Shown one piece after another: positions 51,616-61,418 of a stretch of 64,000 nt of DNA; position 1 is the first letter of the stretch; each line of letters opens with the position of its first letter. Origin of the DNA: Acidobacteriota bacterium (lineage in GTDB: Bacteria; Acidobacteriota; Blastocatellia; Pyrinomonadales; Pyrinomonadaceae); assembly GCA_016715115.1 (NCBI GenBank), contig JADKBM010000013.1:62001-126000 (forward strand), given 5' to 3'. The notes under the pieces are model-generated. The model saw only the letters and a program-made list of their open reading frames with translations, made no database searches and was not told the DNA's origin. The translations under genes were made by a program, and so were the position numbers.

Positions 51616-53763
51616 ATGAAACAAGTTATCCGTAAAGGACTCAAAGAGATAATCGTCGATGACGTCGCCGACCCGATGGTTACATCAAATCACGTACTCG
51701 TCCGCCCGTTCTATTCATTGATCAGCTCAGGCACCGAAACCGCCGATATCCACACCGAAAGCATCGTCAAGGAGGTTGCCGATAATCCGTCGCATTTGCG
51801 GACCGTTTGGAACGTTATGATGAAGACCGATCCGGTCAGCACGTTCAATGAGGTCCGCGCAAAGTTCAAGGATTATGCCGTACTCGGATACTCAGGGGCG
51901 GGAATCGTCATCGAAAAAGACGAGAGAGTTACCGATCTGACGATCGGTCAACGCGTCGCGTACGGCGGCGAGGGAACAGGCCACGGCGAAACGATCAACG
52001 TCGGCCGGAACCTGATCGCCCGCGTGCCCGATGGCGTCTCTTTTCAGGAAGCGTGTTTTACGACGCTCGGTGCGATCGCGATGAATTCGGTCCGGCTTTC
52101 TGAAATAAATGTCGGTGATACGGTCGCGGTGATCGGGCTCGGAATGATCGGACAACTTGTCGCTCAGCTTGTTCGATGTCAGGGCGGAGTGGTGATCGCC
52201 ATCGATCTTGATCAAAAGCGCGTCGATCTGGCGACTGCGACCGGAGCAGACTATGGACTGATCGCAAACGACACGAACGTCGAACAGGTTCGTGCTCTGA
52301 CGGGCGGGCGCGGCGTCGATTGCGTGATCGTTGCGGCTGCCTCGAAATCTCCGAAACCGTTGCAGCAAGGCGTCTCAATGGCGTGTGACCGGGGCCGCGT
52401 GGTGATGGTCGGGGCGTGCCCGATCGAGATCCCGCGCGCCGAAATGTACGTCAAGGAGTTGAATTTCAGAGTTTCCCGCGCATATGGTCCGGGAAGTTAC
52501 GATCCGAGTTATGAGAAACTCGGCATCGATTATCCGATCGGTTACGTGCGTTGGACCGAGAACCGAAATATGGAGGAGTTCCTGCGCCTGATCGCGGTCG
52601 GCCGGGTCGATGTGAAACCGTTGATCTCGCACGAGTTCGCGCTTGAAGAGGCGCCCCGCGCGTACGAGACGATTATGGGCGGGAACGGCAAGGGCAGTTT
52701 GGCGGTCGTGCTCAGCTATCCGGTAAACGAAACCGCGGATCCGGTCGAATCCTTTGAACCGACGCGCAGGATCGTCGTGAATCCGGAACCGATTCGAAAA
52801 GAACAGATCAGATTCGGACTCGTCGGGGCCGGAAATCTGGCGAAATGGGCGCATTTGCCGGCCATCAAAAAGATCTCCGAAGCATCCTTGCATGCCGTTT
52901 ACTCGAACCGCGGCGCGCAGGGGAAAGCCTATGCGATGCGCTTCGGCGCGCGTTATTCGACTTCGGATTACGGCGAGATGCTGAACGACGCAGACGTTGA
53001 CGCGATTCTCATTTCGAGCCGGCATAAGGAACACGCGAGCCAGGCGGTCGCCGCGTTGGAGGCGGGGAAAAACGTCTTCATCGAAAAGCCTATGGCAATT
53101 ACGATCGAAGAATGCAAGGCGATCTGCCACGCGGTCAACGCGAGCGGCAAGCGACTGATGGTGGGATTCAACCGCCGATTCGCACCGGATTACGCGGAGA
53201 TGAAACGGCAAATAGCCGGACGGACCGGCCCGCTGGTGATGTCGGTCAGAATGAATTCTCCCGGCATTGAGAAGGGCTGGGCGGCGGCGGCCGATCAGGG
53301 CGGCGTCGTCTTGGGCGAAGGCTGCCACTTCGTCGATCTGATGTATTGGCTCACGGAAAGCGAGCCCGTATCGGTCGCGGCTCACGGGTTTGACGGGCAC
53401 AATGTCGCGGCGACCTTTCGCTTTGAGGACGGCTCGATCGGAAATTTTGTCTATACGGTCGTCGGAAGCGAGAGTTCGGGTGGTGAGATGGTCGAGGTCT
53501 TTGCGCCGGGCGTCAGTGTCCTGTGTGAAGATTTCAAGCGTCTTGTGGTCAAGAAAAAGAGCCGGAACAGCCGATCGAGGTTTTTTGCGGCAAAAGGTTA
53601 CCAGGAGCAGCTTGAGTCGTTCGTCCGAAGCTTGAAGAACGGCGCCGAGACGGAGATCAGCGAGATCGACGGGGCGAGGGCGACGATCTGTTGTTTGGCG
53701 ATGCTCGAGGCGGCGCGAACCGGAAAAACGCAGACGATCGACCTCGCCGAGGTCTTGGGATAG
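51616..53763 (+). CDS. Bi-domain oxidoreductase: zinc-type dehydrogenase fused to Gfo/Idh/MocA
   Basis: The protein has 715 residues. Residues 1-370 form an MDR-type dehydrogenase with VGDTVAVIGLGMIGQLVAQL (NAD(P) loop), GVDCVIVAAAS and VVMVGACPIE. Residues 390-715 form a Gfo/Idh domain, with FGLVGAGNLAKWAHLPAI, the EKPMAIT signature and CHFVDLMYWL. This exact fusion is known from polysaccharide loci, where it is thought to oxidise or epimerise a nucleotide sugar. The substrate is unknown. It lies 3 nt before the next glycosyltransferase. Confidence 0.88.
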   Translation: MKQVIRKGLKEIIVDDVADPMVTSNHVLVRPFYSLISSGTETADIHTESIVKEVADNPSHLRTVWNVMMKTDPVSTFNEVRAKFKDYAVLGYSGAGIVIEKDERVTDLTIGQRVAYGGEGTGHGETINVGRNLIARVPDGVSFQEACFTTLGAIAMNSVRLSEINVGDTVAVIGLGMIGQLVAQLVRCQGGVVIAIDLDQKRVDLATATGADYGLIANDTNVEQVRALTGGRGVDCVIVAAASKSPKPLQQGVSMACDRGRVVMVGACPIEIPRAEMYVKELNFRVSRAYGPGSYDPSYEKLGIDYPIGYVRWTENRNMEEFLRLIAVGRVDVKPLISHEFALEEAPRAYETIMGGNGKGSLAVVLSYPVNETADPVESFEPTRRIVVNPEPIRKEQIRFGLVGAGNLAKWAHLPAIKKISEASLHAVYSNRGAQGKAYAMRFGARYSTSDYGEMLNDADVDAILISSRHKEHASQAVAALEAGKNVFIEKPMAITIEECKAICHAVNASGKRLMVGFNRRFAPDYAEMKRQIAGRTGPLVMSVRMNSPGIEKGWAAAADQGGVVLGEGCHFVDLMYWLTESEPVSVAAHGFDGHNVAATFRFEDGSIGNFVYTVVGSESSGGEMVEVFAPGVSVLCEDFKRLVVKKKSRNSRSRFFAAKGYQEQLESFVRSLKNGAETEISEIDGARATICCLAMLEAARTGKTQTIDLAEVLG

Positions 53764-53766
53764 CGA

Positions 53767-54804
53767 ATGCACGTACTTCAGCTCGGACCGTATCCGCCGC
53801 CGGAGGGCGGAATCAGCCGCAATATGCTCGCGATCCGCGAAGCGTTACGGGAGCGCGGCGGGAGATGTTCGATAATCGCGACGTCGCGCAGTTCCCGGAT
53901 GGAGCCGGAGCCGGATGTGTATCGCCCGTCCGGCGCCTACGAGTTGGTCAGGCTCCTGTCCAAACTTGATTACGACATTGTTCACCTACACGTTGGCGGC
54001 GATCTTACGAACCGCGTCACGGGATTGATGCTGGCGTGCGCTTTTCGGGGGCGAGGCAAATCGGTACTGACATTCCATTCGGGAGGATACGCGCAGGAAA
54101 ACGCCGCGCTCGCTCGGCCGTTCTCAAAGGCCGGCTTTGCGTTTCGGTCGTTCGACCGGATCATCGGAGTGAACCCTTTGATGATCCGAATGTTTGAGAA
54201 GTTTGGTGTCGGACCCGAAAAACTCAGCCTGATCCTTCCGTTTTCACTGAAGAGTCCGGACCGCTCGGTCGAGATTCCGGCGAACATCGCTCAATTCATT
54301 GCCGCTTCCGATCCGTTTCTGTTGACCGTCTGTTTGCTCGAGGATGCGTACGACCTTGATATGCAGATCGATGCAATGTCGGATGTTCTCCGTGATCTGC
54401 CGGCGGCGGGGCTGATGATCGTCGGTTCGGGGAGCCTCGAAAGCGACCTCCGGACGGCGATCGCGTCCAAACCGTATTCGGCCCGAATAATGCTGACGGG
54501 CGATCTGGAGCACAGGATAACTCTCAATCTGATAGACCGGGCGGACATTCTGCTTCGAACAACGAAGTTCGACGGCGATGCGATCGCGATCCGCGAGGCG
54601 CTCCATCTTGGAACTCCGGTGATCGCGACCGACAACGGTATGCGTCCGGAAGGCGTAAACCTTATCCCGATTCACGATCCGGTCGCTCTGGTTCGTGAGA
54701 TTTTCTCCGTCGCGCGCGAAGATCGGAAACAAGAACCGCGCAATCCGGACTGTTCCGACAATATCAACGATGTGATACGGATCTACGAAGACCTCTTGGG
54801 ATGA
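53767..54804 (+). CDS. Glycosyltransferase, family 4 (divergent)
   Basis: The protein has 345 residues. MHVLQLGPYPPPEGGISRNM is the classic start of GT4 enzymes. VHLHVGGDLTNRVTGLML and SVLTFHSGG follow. In the C-terminal part LTVCLLEDAYDLDMQIDAM, LMIVGSGSLESDLR and the E-x7-E-like AIREALHLGTPVIATDNG are seen. It is 3 nt after the fused oxidoreductase gene, probably the same transcript. No membrane helices. Confidence 0.85.
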   Translation: MHVLQLGPYPPPEGGISRNMLAIREALRERGGRCSIIATSRSSRMEPEPDVYRPSGAYELVRLLSKLDYDIVHLHVGGDLTNRVTGLMLACAFRGRGKSVLTFHSGGYAQENAALARPFSKAGFAFRSFDRIIGVNPLMIRMFEKFGVGPEKLSLILPFSLKSPDRSVEIPANIAQFIAASDPFLLTVCLLEDAYDLDMQIDAMSDVLRDLPAAGLMIVGSGSLESDLRTAIASKPYSARIMLTGDLEHRITLNLIDRADILLRTTKFDGDAIAIREALHLGTPVIATDNGMRPEGVNLIPIHDPVALVREIFSVAREDRKQEPRNPDCSDNINDVIRIYEDLLG

Positions 54805-55273
54805 TGACAATCTCCCCGGCTATCCGCCACGCGGAAGGACTGTTTACCTTGGAGCCTGTCGTAAAAATCGATTCAGTGTGCGGAGCACACGCACGGACGA
54901 TAGCACCACGTGAAGCGGAGCGGAACCCAGCTGTCATACGCGATTAACTCAAGCGATCGTGTGAAACACTCGGATCTATTGCATCCGCCAGAGTTACGCG
55001 TGCTCCGCACGCTTGAAGAAGCAGATTCAGTTTCGGACAGGCTCCGAGTCGAACGAGACTTCGGTTATATCAATTAAAGACGCCCGCCAAGTTTCCGCGG
55101 ATACTCAAGTGAACCGACCGGAAGAAACACAAAGGCAGATGTATCGCCTAAACTGGGTTCAACGGACTTTTTGGGGAGTGAAAGAAGGCGCGCTCGTGCG
55201 GACTTTGGTATCGGGTTCGGCGGCGTTTCTTGAATCCACGAAACGCACGAAGATGCACGAAGTTGACAAGGTG
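54805..55273. other. Intergenic region with a MITE-like element
   Basis: This convergent gap of 469 nt holds the inverted-repeat element at 54851-55045. To its right lies a CACGAAACGCACGAAGATGC direct-repeat stretch (about 55239-55260). No gene is supported; frames on the plus strand here run antisense into the beta-helix gene. Confidence 0.5.
54851..55045. repeat. 195-bp MITE-like inverted-repeat element
   Basis: Ends GGAGCCTGTC (54851-54860) and GACAGGCTCC (55036-55045) are perfect inverted copies. Inside, GTGCGGAGCAC (near 54878) and GTGCTCCGCAC (near 55000) are also inverted, so both arms of about 45 nt are related. No coding frame and no obvious target duplication were found. A non-autonomous mobile element is the best guess. 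Confidence 0.6.
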
Positions 55274-56863
55274 CTAACGCCTGGGGGCCGGCAGTTGGCT
55301 GACATCGCAGCCCAGGTCAGAACGGTTCGTGCCCTTGCCTTTAAATTTGCTCGACGGATTCAACGCGTAGTTTTTCTGTGCGAGGTTCACGAATCCGACG
55401 TTTCGAATATCCGAAACCCAGAAGTTGCCGGACGGAAACGAAGTGTCGCCCGCGTCGATGCCTCGATTATTGACGATCGCATTGTTGCGAAAAATCCGTT
55501 GCGCTTCCGCGGACTTGATGTTCGGAAATCCGTGAATACCGTAGTTTCCGTGTCCGACGATGTTGTCGCGAAAGGCGAAATTCTGAGGCAGATCGCCGTG
55601 AAAGGTCGTGATGTTGCCGCGATTGAACGAGGTGTTGTTGGCGATCAGGATGTCGACGCCGTTCGAAACCTGAACGAAATAACCGCCGCCTTCATAGGTT
55701 TGCTCGCCGATATTGAGAAACAGATTATTGACGATGCTCAGGCGTTTAAGCGTTTGGCTGGGATACATATCGTCCTTGCCAAGAATGTTTATGCCTTCGC
55801 CGGCGCCGTTGACGACGTTGTTTTTTATCACAACATCTTCGATCGTGCTGAACGCAGCCGTGCCGCCGTCGTTCCGGACGGTGATTCGGAAGGCGGCGCC
55901 GAGCCAGTTGTTCTCCAGGTAATTGTCCGTAAACTGCAGCCGCTTCGCGTTCTTGATCTCGAACAGGCATTTCATCGAGTTCTTTCCGCGCCACGCTTCG
56001 GGTTTGTTGAAGTGATTTCCGCGAACCTCTATGTCCTGCGGAATGAGTTCGGCGCTCGCGGGATCGGATCCGCCGAACATCACGTTTTCGGCGCCGCCCT
56101 CGATGTAATTGTTGATGATCTTGACGTTTTTGGTTCCGGTCCAGCCGCAGATCGCCTGCGTTTCCTCCTGCGGATAGGCGAATCCCTCGAAATAGCTGTT
56201 CTTGATGACGGTGTTCGCGCTGTTGAGCCCGATGCCGCGGCGCGTGACGTTGTTCGGCGTCGATCGGACAAGACAGCGGTCGAATTCGAGATCGTGCGGG
56301 ACGTCGGAAACAAGATTCGAGCTCGCGCCGAGATAGATTAGATTGTAAACGTAATCTTTCGCGGTCGGGACGAACTCGATGCCTGCGAACCGGAAGTGAT
56401 GCGCACCGTTGTCGCTCGCGACCGCCGATTTTCCGCCGCCGCGCGTCGTGATCTTAGCCATCAGACGCGCCTGCTGCGGCGAGACGCGCGCATCTGCGGG
56501 CAGTTGGTCGATGGCTGAACTCTGGATGGTGATGAAATCGCTGATGTTCTTCTTGGGCAGAACGATCTCGTTGTACGTCGCGCCGGCCTCGAGAACGATG
56601 ATGTCGCCGCCCGTCGCGCGGTTGATCGCCGACTGCAGATTGCCGCCGGCCGGGACTTTGATTATCCGCCGGCCGCCTTCGACGACCGTTTCGACGTTTT
56701 CCGGCTCAAAGCCGCCAAAATAGTTGCCCGCGATGAGAAATCCCGCAACCGCAAACATAACGACGACCGGCACGGCGAAGGCCAAATAGAATTTTCTCCA
56801 GCCCGGCTTTACGACTTCCCTGCGCCGGACGCGAATCTGATCTGTTGTCATTACTTCAATCAT
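55274..56863 (-). CDS. Membrane-anchored right-handed beta-helix protein
   Basis: The protein has 529 residues; ATG 56863 or the one four codons later. An N-terminal helix (about residues 25-48, FYLAFAVPVVVMFAVAGF) anchors it, with the body outside. Parallel beta-helix repeats run from about 80 to 480: GDIIVLEAGATY, FRFAGIEFV, VKIINNYIEGG, VVIKNNVVNGAG and LSIVNNLFLNIG. Such proteins are often polysaccharide lyases, epimerases or glycan-binding proteins. No catalytic residues can be named. It is the only minus-strand gene in the exopolysaccharide blocks. Confidence 0.8.
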   Translation of the reverse strand: MIEVMTTDQIRVRRREVVKPGWRKFYLAFAVPVVVMFAVAGFLIAGNYFGGFEPENVETVVEGGRRIIKVPAGGNLQSAINRATGGDIIVLEAGATYNEIVLPKKNISDFITIQSSAIDQLPADARVSPQQARLMAKITTRGGGKSAVASDNGAHHFRFAGIEFVPTAKDYVYNLIYLGASSNLVSDVPHDLEFDRCLVRSTPNNVTRRGIGLNSANTVIKNSYFEGFAYPQEETQAICGWTGTKNVKIINNYIEGGAENVMFGGSDPASAELIPQDIEVRGNHFNKPEAWRGKNSMKCLFEIKNAKRLQFTDNYLENNWLGAAFRITVRNDGGTAAFSTIEDVVIKNNVVNGAGEGINILGKDDMYPSQTLKRLSIVNNLFLNIGEQTYEGGGYFVQVSNGVDILIANNTSFNRGNITTFHGDLPQNFAFRDNIVGHGNYGIHGFPNIKSAEAQRIFRNNAIVNNRGIDAGDTSFPSGNFWVSDIRNVGFVNLAQKNYALNPSSKFKGKGTNRSDLGCDVSQLPAPRR

Positions 56864-57027
56864 TGTACAAGTTTCTTGTTCATAAACGTCTAAAAGCGCT
56901 TGATTACCAACGATTTATCCGGTTCGATCCGCAAATTTTTCTCGCCAAAACAAGTCAAAACATTGTAAAATACCTTCGGCCCTTAAAAGGCCTGCTGCGC
57001 CCGCCTTTTCAATAATTTCTTTACCAT

Positions 57028-58911
57028 ATGTGCGGAATCAACGGAATCGCGTATTCGACGCGCTCCGGCAAGAACATAGAGCCAGAAACGCTGCGCCGGA
57101 TGCGCGACGTTATTCTTCATCGCGGTCCCGACGACGCCGGCGAGTTTATCGACGAACGTGTCGGGCTCGGCCATCGGCGCCTTTCGATCGTCGATGTCTC
57201 GCACGGTGCGCAACCGATGTTCAACGAGGACGGTTCGCTCGTAATTGTTTACAACGGCGAGGTTTACAATCACGCCGACTTTCGCGGCGAACTCGAGGCG
57301 AAAGGGCACGTTTACAAGACTCACTGCGATACCGAAACGATTCTTCATCTTTACGAAGAGCACGGCGCGGAATGCGTCAACTATCTTCGCGGAATGTTCG
57401 CGTTCGCGATCTGGAACCGGCGCGAAAAAACGCTTTTCATCGCGCGCGACAGGTTCGGCGTCAAGCCGCTTTATTACCATCACGATGAAGACGGAAATCT
57501 CTACTTCGGATCCGAGATCAAGACCATTCTCGAGGCCGGCGCGATTCGCCCGGAACTAAACTACGACGCGCTGCCGGACCAGTTTGCAAATCACGGCACG
57601 TCGCGCGACCAGACTCTCTTCAAGAATGTCCGAAGGCTTCTTCCGGGTCACACGCTGACGTGGAATGACGGGAATTTGGCGATCGGCGAATACTGGGATC
57701 TGAAATTCGAGCCGAAATTCGAACCGCGAAGCGACACCGAGTTCGTTGACGAATGGCGCGAAATGTTTCGCCGGGCGGTCAAACTGCGTTTGATGGCCGA
57801 CGTTCCGCTCGGGATGTTTCTTTCGGGCGGGATCGATTCGTCGGCGATCGCGGCGATGATGTCGACGATGGTCGATGAACCGATAAAGACTTTCTCGGTC
57901 GGATTTCGTGAACGCGAAGCCAATGAATTCGAGTACGCGCGGATCGTTGCAAAGGCGTTCGGGACCGATCACCGCGAGATCACAATCACGCCGCAGCAGT
58001 TTTTCGACGAGTTGCCCAATCTCGTTTGGCACGAGGACGAGCCGATCGGCTTCATCGCCTCCGTGCCGCTTTATTTCGTCTCAAAACTCGCGCAGGAGCA
58101 CGTCAAGGTAGTGCTCACGGGCGAGGGCAGCGACGAGATCCTCGCCGGCTACGCGCGATACGCGAAAGCGCTCCAACTGCTCGATCTCGGCGAGAAATAC
58201 GAGGCGATGACGCCGTCGTTCGTGCGGTCGGCGGTCCGTTCGGGCGCATACAGGTTCGGCGGCAAACTGACGCGGACCTTTCTCACGCGCGACGCAGATA
58301 TCGAAAGTCTCTTCCTCGATAATTTCGCCGTTTTCGGAAAGGATATGCAGTCGGAATTGTTTTCCGACGAAACGAAAGTCCGGATCGGCGATCCGAATCC
58401 GTATGCCGACCAGAATCGCTGGCTGGCGAAGACCGACGCGTGCGAGACGCTCGACAAATTGCTGTATGTCGATTCGAAAACGTATCTCCACGAACTGCTG
58501 ATGAAACAGGATCAGATGTCGATGGCCGCATCGATCGAGTCACGCGTGCCGTTTCTCGATCACAAACTCGTCGAACTCACCGCGCGGATGCCGGTGAATA
58601 TGAAACTTCGCGGCAAAACGACGAAGTTTCTGCTGAAGGAGGCAATGAAGGGAATCCTGCCCGATGAGATCCTCTACCGACAGAAAATGGGTTTCCCGGT
58701 TCCGGTCGGAAACTGGTTCCGCGGGCCTTTCAAACATATCGTCGACGAATACGTTCTCGGCGAACGCGCCCGCGCCCGCGGCATTTTCGATGCGGATTTC
58801 GTCGCCGGCATCGTCAAGCGTCACAACGCCGGCGAAAATCACGACGAACGCCTCTGGTCGCTGGTGAATTTCGAGATCTGGCAGCGGAGGTTCTTCGACG
58901 GAGAAACGTAG
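57028..58911 (+). CDS. asnB: Glutamine-dependent asparagine synthetase-like amidotransferase (copy 2)
   Basis: The protein has 627 residues, the same length as copy 1 at 15892 but clearly diverged. It starts MCGINGIAY, giving Cys2. Glutaminase features HRGPDDAGE and YNGEVYNHADF are followed by the synthetase loop SGGIDSSAIAA (about residue 266), LTGEGSDEILAGYARY (about 366) and LYVDSKTYLHELLMKQDQMS. Copy 1 has GDGGDELF at the place of GEGSDEIL, so the two fall in different AsnB subgroups. It probably amidates a glycan or precursor. It is divergent from the beta-helix gene, 164 nt away. Confidence 0.9.
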   Translation: MCGINGIAYSTRSGKNIEPETLRRMRDVILHRGPDDAGEFIDERVGLGHRRLSIVDVSHGAQPMFNEDGSLVIVYNGEVYNHADFRGELEAKGHVYKTHCDTETILHLYEEHGAECVNYLRGMFAFAIWNRREKTLFIARDRFGVKPLYYHHDEDGNLYFGSEIKTILEAGAIRPELNYDALPDQFANHGTSRDQTLFKNVRRLLPGHTLTWNDGNLAIGEYWDLKFEPKFEPRSDTEFVDEWREMFRRAVKLRLMADVPLGMFLSGGIDSSAIAAMMSTMVDEPIKTFSVGFREREANEFEYARIVAKAFGTDHREITITPQQFFDELPNLVWHEDEPIGFIASVPLYFVSKLAQEHVKVVLTGEGSDEILAGYARYAKALQLLDLGEKYEAMTPSFVRSAVRSGAYRFGGKLTRTFLTRDADIESLFLDNFAVFGKDMQSELFSDETKVRIGDPNPYADQNRWLAKTDACETLDKLLYVDSKTYLHELLMKQDQMSMAASIESRVPFLDHKLVELTARMPVNMKLRGKTTKFLLKEAMKGILPDEILYRQKMGFPVPVGNWFRGPFKHIVDEYVLGERARARGIFDADFVAGIVKRHNAGENHDERLWSLVNFEIWQRRFFDGET

Positions 58912-59246
58912 ATCGGGATTCCAGAGATTCCGGATTCCAGATTCCAGATTCCGGATTCTGGATTCCAGAGATTCCAGAGATTCCAGATTCCAGATTCCAG
59001 AGATTCCAGATTCCAGAGATTCCAGATTCCAGAGATTCCAGAGATTCTGGATTCCAGATTCCAGATTGCAGATTCCAGAGATTCCAGATTCCATAGATTC
59101 AAGAGATTCAAGATTCCAGATTCGAGCATTCAGAAATCGCAAATCGCAAATCGCAAATCGCAAATCGCAAATCGCAAATCGCAAATCCCAAATCCCAAAT
59201 CCCAAATCGCAAATCCCAAATCGCAAATCGCAAATCCCAAATCCAC
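58912..59246. repeat. 335-bp period-7 repeat array: GATTCCA block then AAATCGC block
   Basis: About 58915-59120 consists of GATTCCA/GATTCCG heptamers with occasional GA insertions. About 59128-59243 consists of AAATCGC and AAATCCC heptamers, so the two halves use different but related words in opposite sense. It fills the whole gap between asnB and the next start codon. Confidence 0.9.
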
Positions 59247-59247
59247 C

Positions 59248-60195
59248 ATGTCTGCAATAATTACAAAAGTAAGAAAGTCCGGCGTCGAGCTTTATTTGAA
59301 TCTCTTCGCCCATCGGCCGGAAATCGAAAACCGCGACTGGCACGTCGCTCCCGACGAACTGAAAAACGTCAGCATTCGCTGGCCGGATCAGTATCAGTGG
59401 GACGCCGCGTCGGACTGGGTCGAGGTCCTGCTCTACGGGTTCCGTAAGCATATTCCGGTCGAAATGGTCGGAGACATACCGCAACGCTATCGCGGAACCG
59501 TGAATTTCGAACTCGTCATAAACGGGCGGACGCGGCGCATCGCGATCGGCTATTCGGATTATATGGCGATCGACGAAGATTGCGCCGAGACATCGGATCT
59601 CTACTTCAAGATGCAGTTCGCAAAACGCGGCTACGGCATCGACTCCGTCGTTCCGGGCGGTTATGTTCCGGACGGAAAGCGTCTCTATCATCACCTCGGG
59701 AACCTGCGCGAACTGCGTCAGCGGCGCGAATTTCGATACGACGTATATGGTCGTTTCGGTCTCGCGTATGCCCGTGAGATCCGCGAAAAGGCCTGCGGCA
59801 TCCTCAACCGTCAGGATCGCTTCGCGTTCGAAGGCGGAATGAAGATGGTCTATTATCTCGAGTTTCTACAGGAAGTTGCGCGTTCGAAGGTGTGCATCGA
59901 TATGCCCGGACTGGGCGATTTCTGCTTCCGTCTGATCAACTATCTGGCGATCGGATCCTGTGTGATCGCCTATCCGCACCGGACGATGCTCAACGCGCCC
60001 CTCGTCGACCGCAAGCATATCGTCTACTGCAAGGAAGACTTTTCCGATCTTGTCGATCTCTGCGAGTATTATCTGAACCACGACGATGAACGCGAACAGA
60101 TCGCCGCCAACGCGCGGGAGTTCTTCGATCTTTATTTGCACAAGGACAGTCTCGTGAAATACTATCTGCGGACCTGTCTCGACCGTCTGAAATAA
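59248..60195 (+). CDS. Glycosyltransferase-like protein (family 1 / exostosin-like, tentative)
   Basis: The protein has 315 residues. The start codon directly follows the repeat array, so no normal ribosome binding site is present. The N-terminal half (VELYLNLFAHRPEIENRDW, TVNFELVING) is unrecognised. The C-terminal half, with FLQEVARSKVCIDMPGLGDF, LINYLAIGSCVIAYPH and ANAREFFDLYLHKDSLVKYY, matches the C-terminal domain of family 1 and exostosin-like transferases. It is contiguous with the next glycosyltransferase (stop and start adjacent). Confidence 0.6.
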   Translation: MSAIITKVRKSGVELYLNLFAHRPEIENRDWHVAPDELKNVSIRWPDQYQWDAASDWVEVLLYGFRKHIPVEMVGDIPQRYRGTVNFELVINGRTRRIAIGYSDYMAIDEDCAETSDLYFKMQFAKRGYGIDSVVPGGYVPDGKRLYHHLGNLRELRQRREFRYDVYGRFGLAYAREIREKACGILNRQDRFAFEGGMKMVYYLEFLQEVARSKVCIDMPGLGDFCFRLINYLAIGSCVIAYPHRTMLNAPLVDRKHIVYCKEDFSDLVDLCEYYLNHDDEREQIAANAREFFDLYLHKDSLVKYYLRTCLDRLK

Positions 60196-61404
60196 ATGCC
60201 CTATAAAAACCCCAAGAAATTCGCCGAAACCGCGTCCGCCGAAATCCTTCGCGGGCGCGACATCATCTGTTTTTCGCACGACTGGACGGGCGACCCGTTG
60301 TCGAAAACGCATCTTATGCGGGTCCTGTCGCGCGACAACCGGATACTTTGGATCAACGCCATCGCCAATCGGATGCCGACCGCGTCGGGCAAGGATATGG
60401 CGCGAATCTACAAGAAACTAAAGAGTTTCACGGAACCAGTCAAAGAGGTCGAGCCGAATATTTTCGTCCTCAACCCGCTCGCGGTCCCGACTTACGGGTC
60501 CGCCGCGGTTCGCAAACTCAATCAAAAGCTTTTGTTGGCGCAGGTTCGCAAGGCGATGCGCAAGCTGAAGTTCGCCGAACCGCTGAATATGGTCTTCAAC
60601 CCGGCCGCCGGACTGCTTGCCGGCAAACTCGGCGAGCGCGAACTGATCTACTACTGCGTTGACGAATACACCGCGTTCACGGGCGTCGCCGCCGGGTTGC
60701 GCGAGATCGAAGAAGAGCTTTTCCGGGTCGCCGACTTGGTCATCGTCTCCGCTGAAAAGCTGTTCGCATCGAAAAAGGACTACAATCCGAACACATTCAT
60801 CATTCGACACGGAACGGACTGGCACCATTTTCGAACGGCGCTCAATCCGGAGACCGAGGTTCCGGACGAGATCGCGAATCTGCCGCGGCCGATCATCGGA
60901 TTTCACGGTCTGCTGGCTGATTGGGTCGATTTCGGGTTGATCAAGAAAACGGCCGAGCGCTTCAGGAACGGTTCGGTCGTTCTGATCGGCAAGACCACGG
61001 TCGACGCTGAGAAGAAGATCAGGATCCTCGACGGAATTCCGAACATACACTTTCTCGGCCGCCAGCCCTATGCCGATTTGCCGGCCTATTGCAAAGGCTT
61101 CGATGTCGCGCTTAACCCATTTGAGATCAACGAGTTGACGCTCGCCGCCAATCCGCTGAAAGTGCGTGAATACCTGGCCGCAGGTTTGCCGGTCGTCTCG
61201 ACCGACATCCCCGAAGTTCACGTGCTGGAAGATTGCCTCGTCGGAGTCGATCACGACGATTTCCTGAGAAAGATCGAATACGCGCTCGACCATCCGATAC
61301 CGCGCGAATCCGTCAGCGACCGCATCCGCCACGAAAGCTGGGACGCGAAGGTCGACGAGTTGCGGGACGTGATCGGGAAGATGAGTCGGAACCGCGGAAA
61401 TTAG
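60196..61404 (+). CDS. Glycosyltransferase, family 4 (TuaH-like)
   Basis: The protein has 402 residues and starts on the base after the previous stop. ICFSHDWTGDPLSKTHLMRV, VFNPAAGLLAGKL and IYYCVDEYTAF are as in TuaH-like enzymes. The second domain has PIIGFHGLLADWVDFGLI, IHFLGRQPYADLPAYC, the sugar-nucleotide signature NELTLAANPLKVREYLAAGL and VVSTDIPEV. It adds a sugar in the cytoplasm. Donor unknown. Confidence 0.85.
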   Translation: MPYKNPKKFAETASAEILRGRDIICFSHDWTGDPLSKTHLMRVLSRDNRILWINAIANRMPTASGKDMARIYKKLKSFTEPVKEVEPNIFVLNPLAVPTYGSAAVRKLNQKLLLAQVRKAMRKLKFAEPLNMVFNPAAGLLAGKLGERELIYYCVDEYTAFTGVAAGLREIEEELFRVADLVIVSAEKLFASKKDYNPNTFIIRHGTDWHHFRTALNPETEVPDEIANLPRPIIGFHGLLADWVDFGLIKKTAERFRNGSVVLIGKTTVDAEKKIRILDGIPNIHFLGRQPYADLPAYCKGFDVALNPFEINELTLAANPLKVREYLAAGLPVVSTDIPEVHVLEDCLVGVDHDDFLRKIEYALDHPIPRESVSDRIRHESWDAKVDELRDVIGKMSRNRGN

Positions 61405-61418
61405 CTGCCGTGCGATGA

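Noticed and set aside
55013..56341. Plus-strand frame of 442 codons antisense to the beta-helix gene
   Set aside because: The minus-strand beta-helix protein has clear repeats and a membrane anchor; the plus frame has no domain and begins in the MITE-like element.
58540..59694. A 384-codon minus-strand frame with WNLESLES peptide repeats
   Set aside because: It is the translation of the period-7 repeat array joined to antisense of asnB and a glycosyltransferase.
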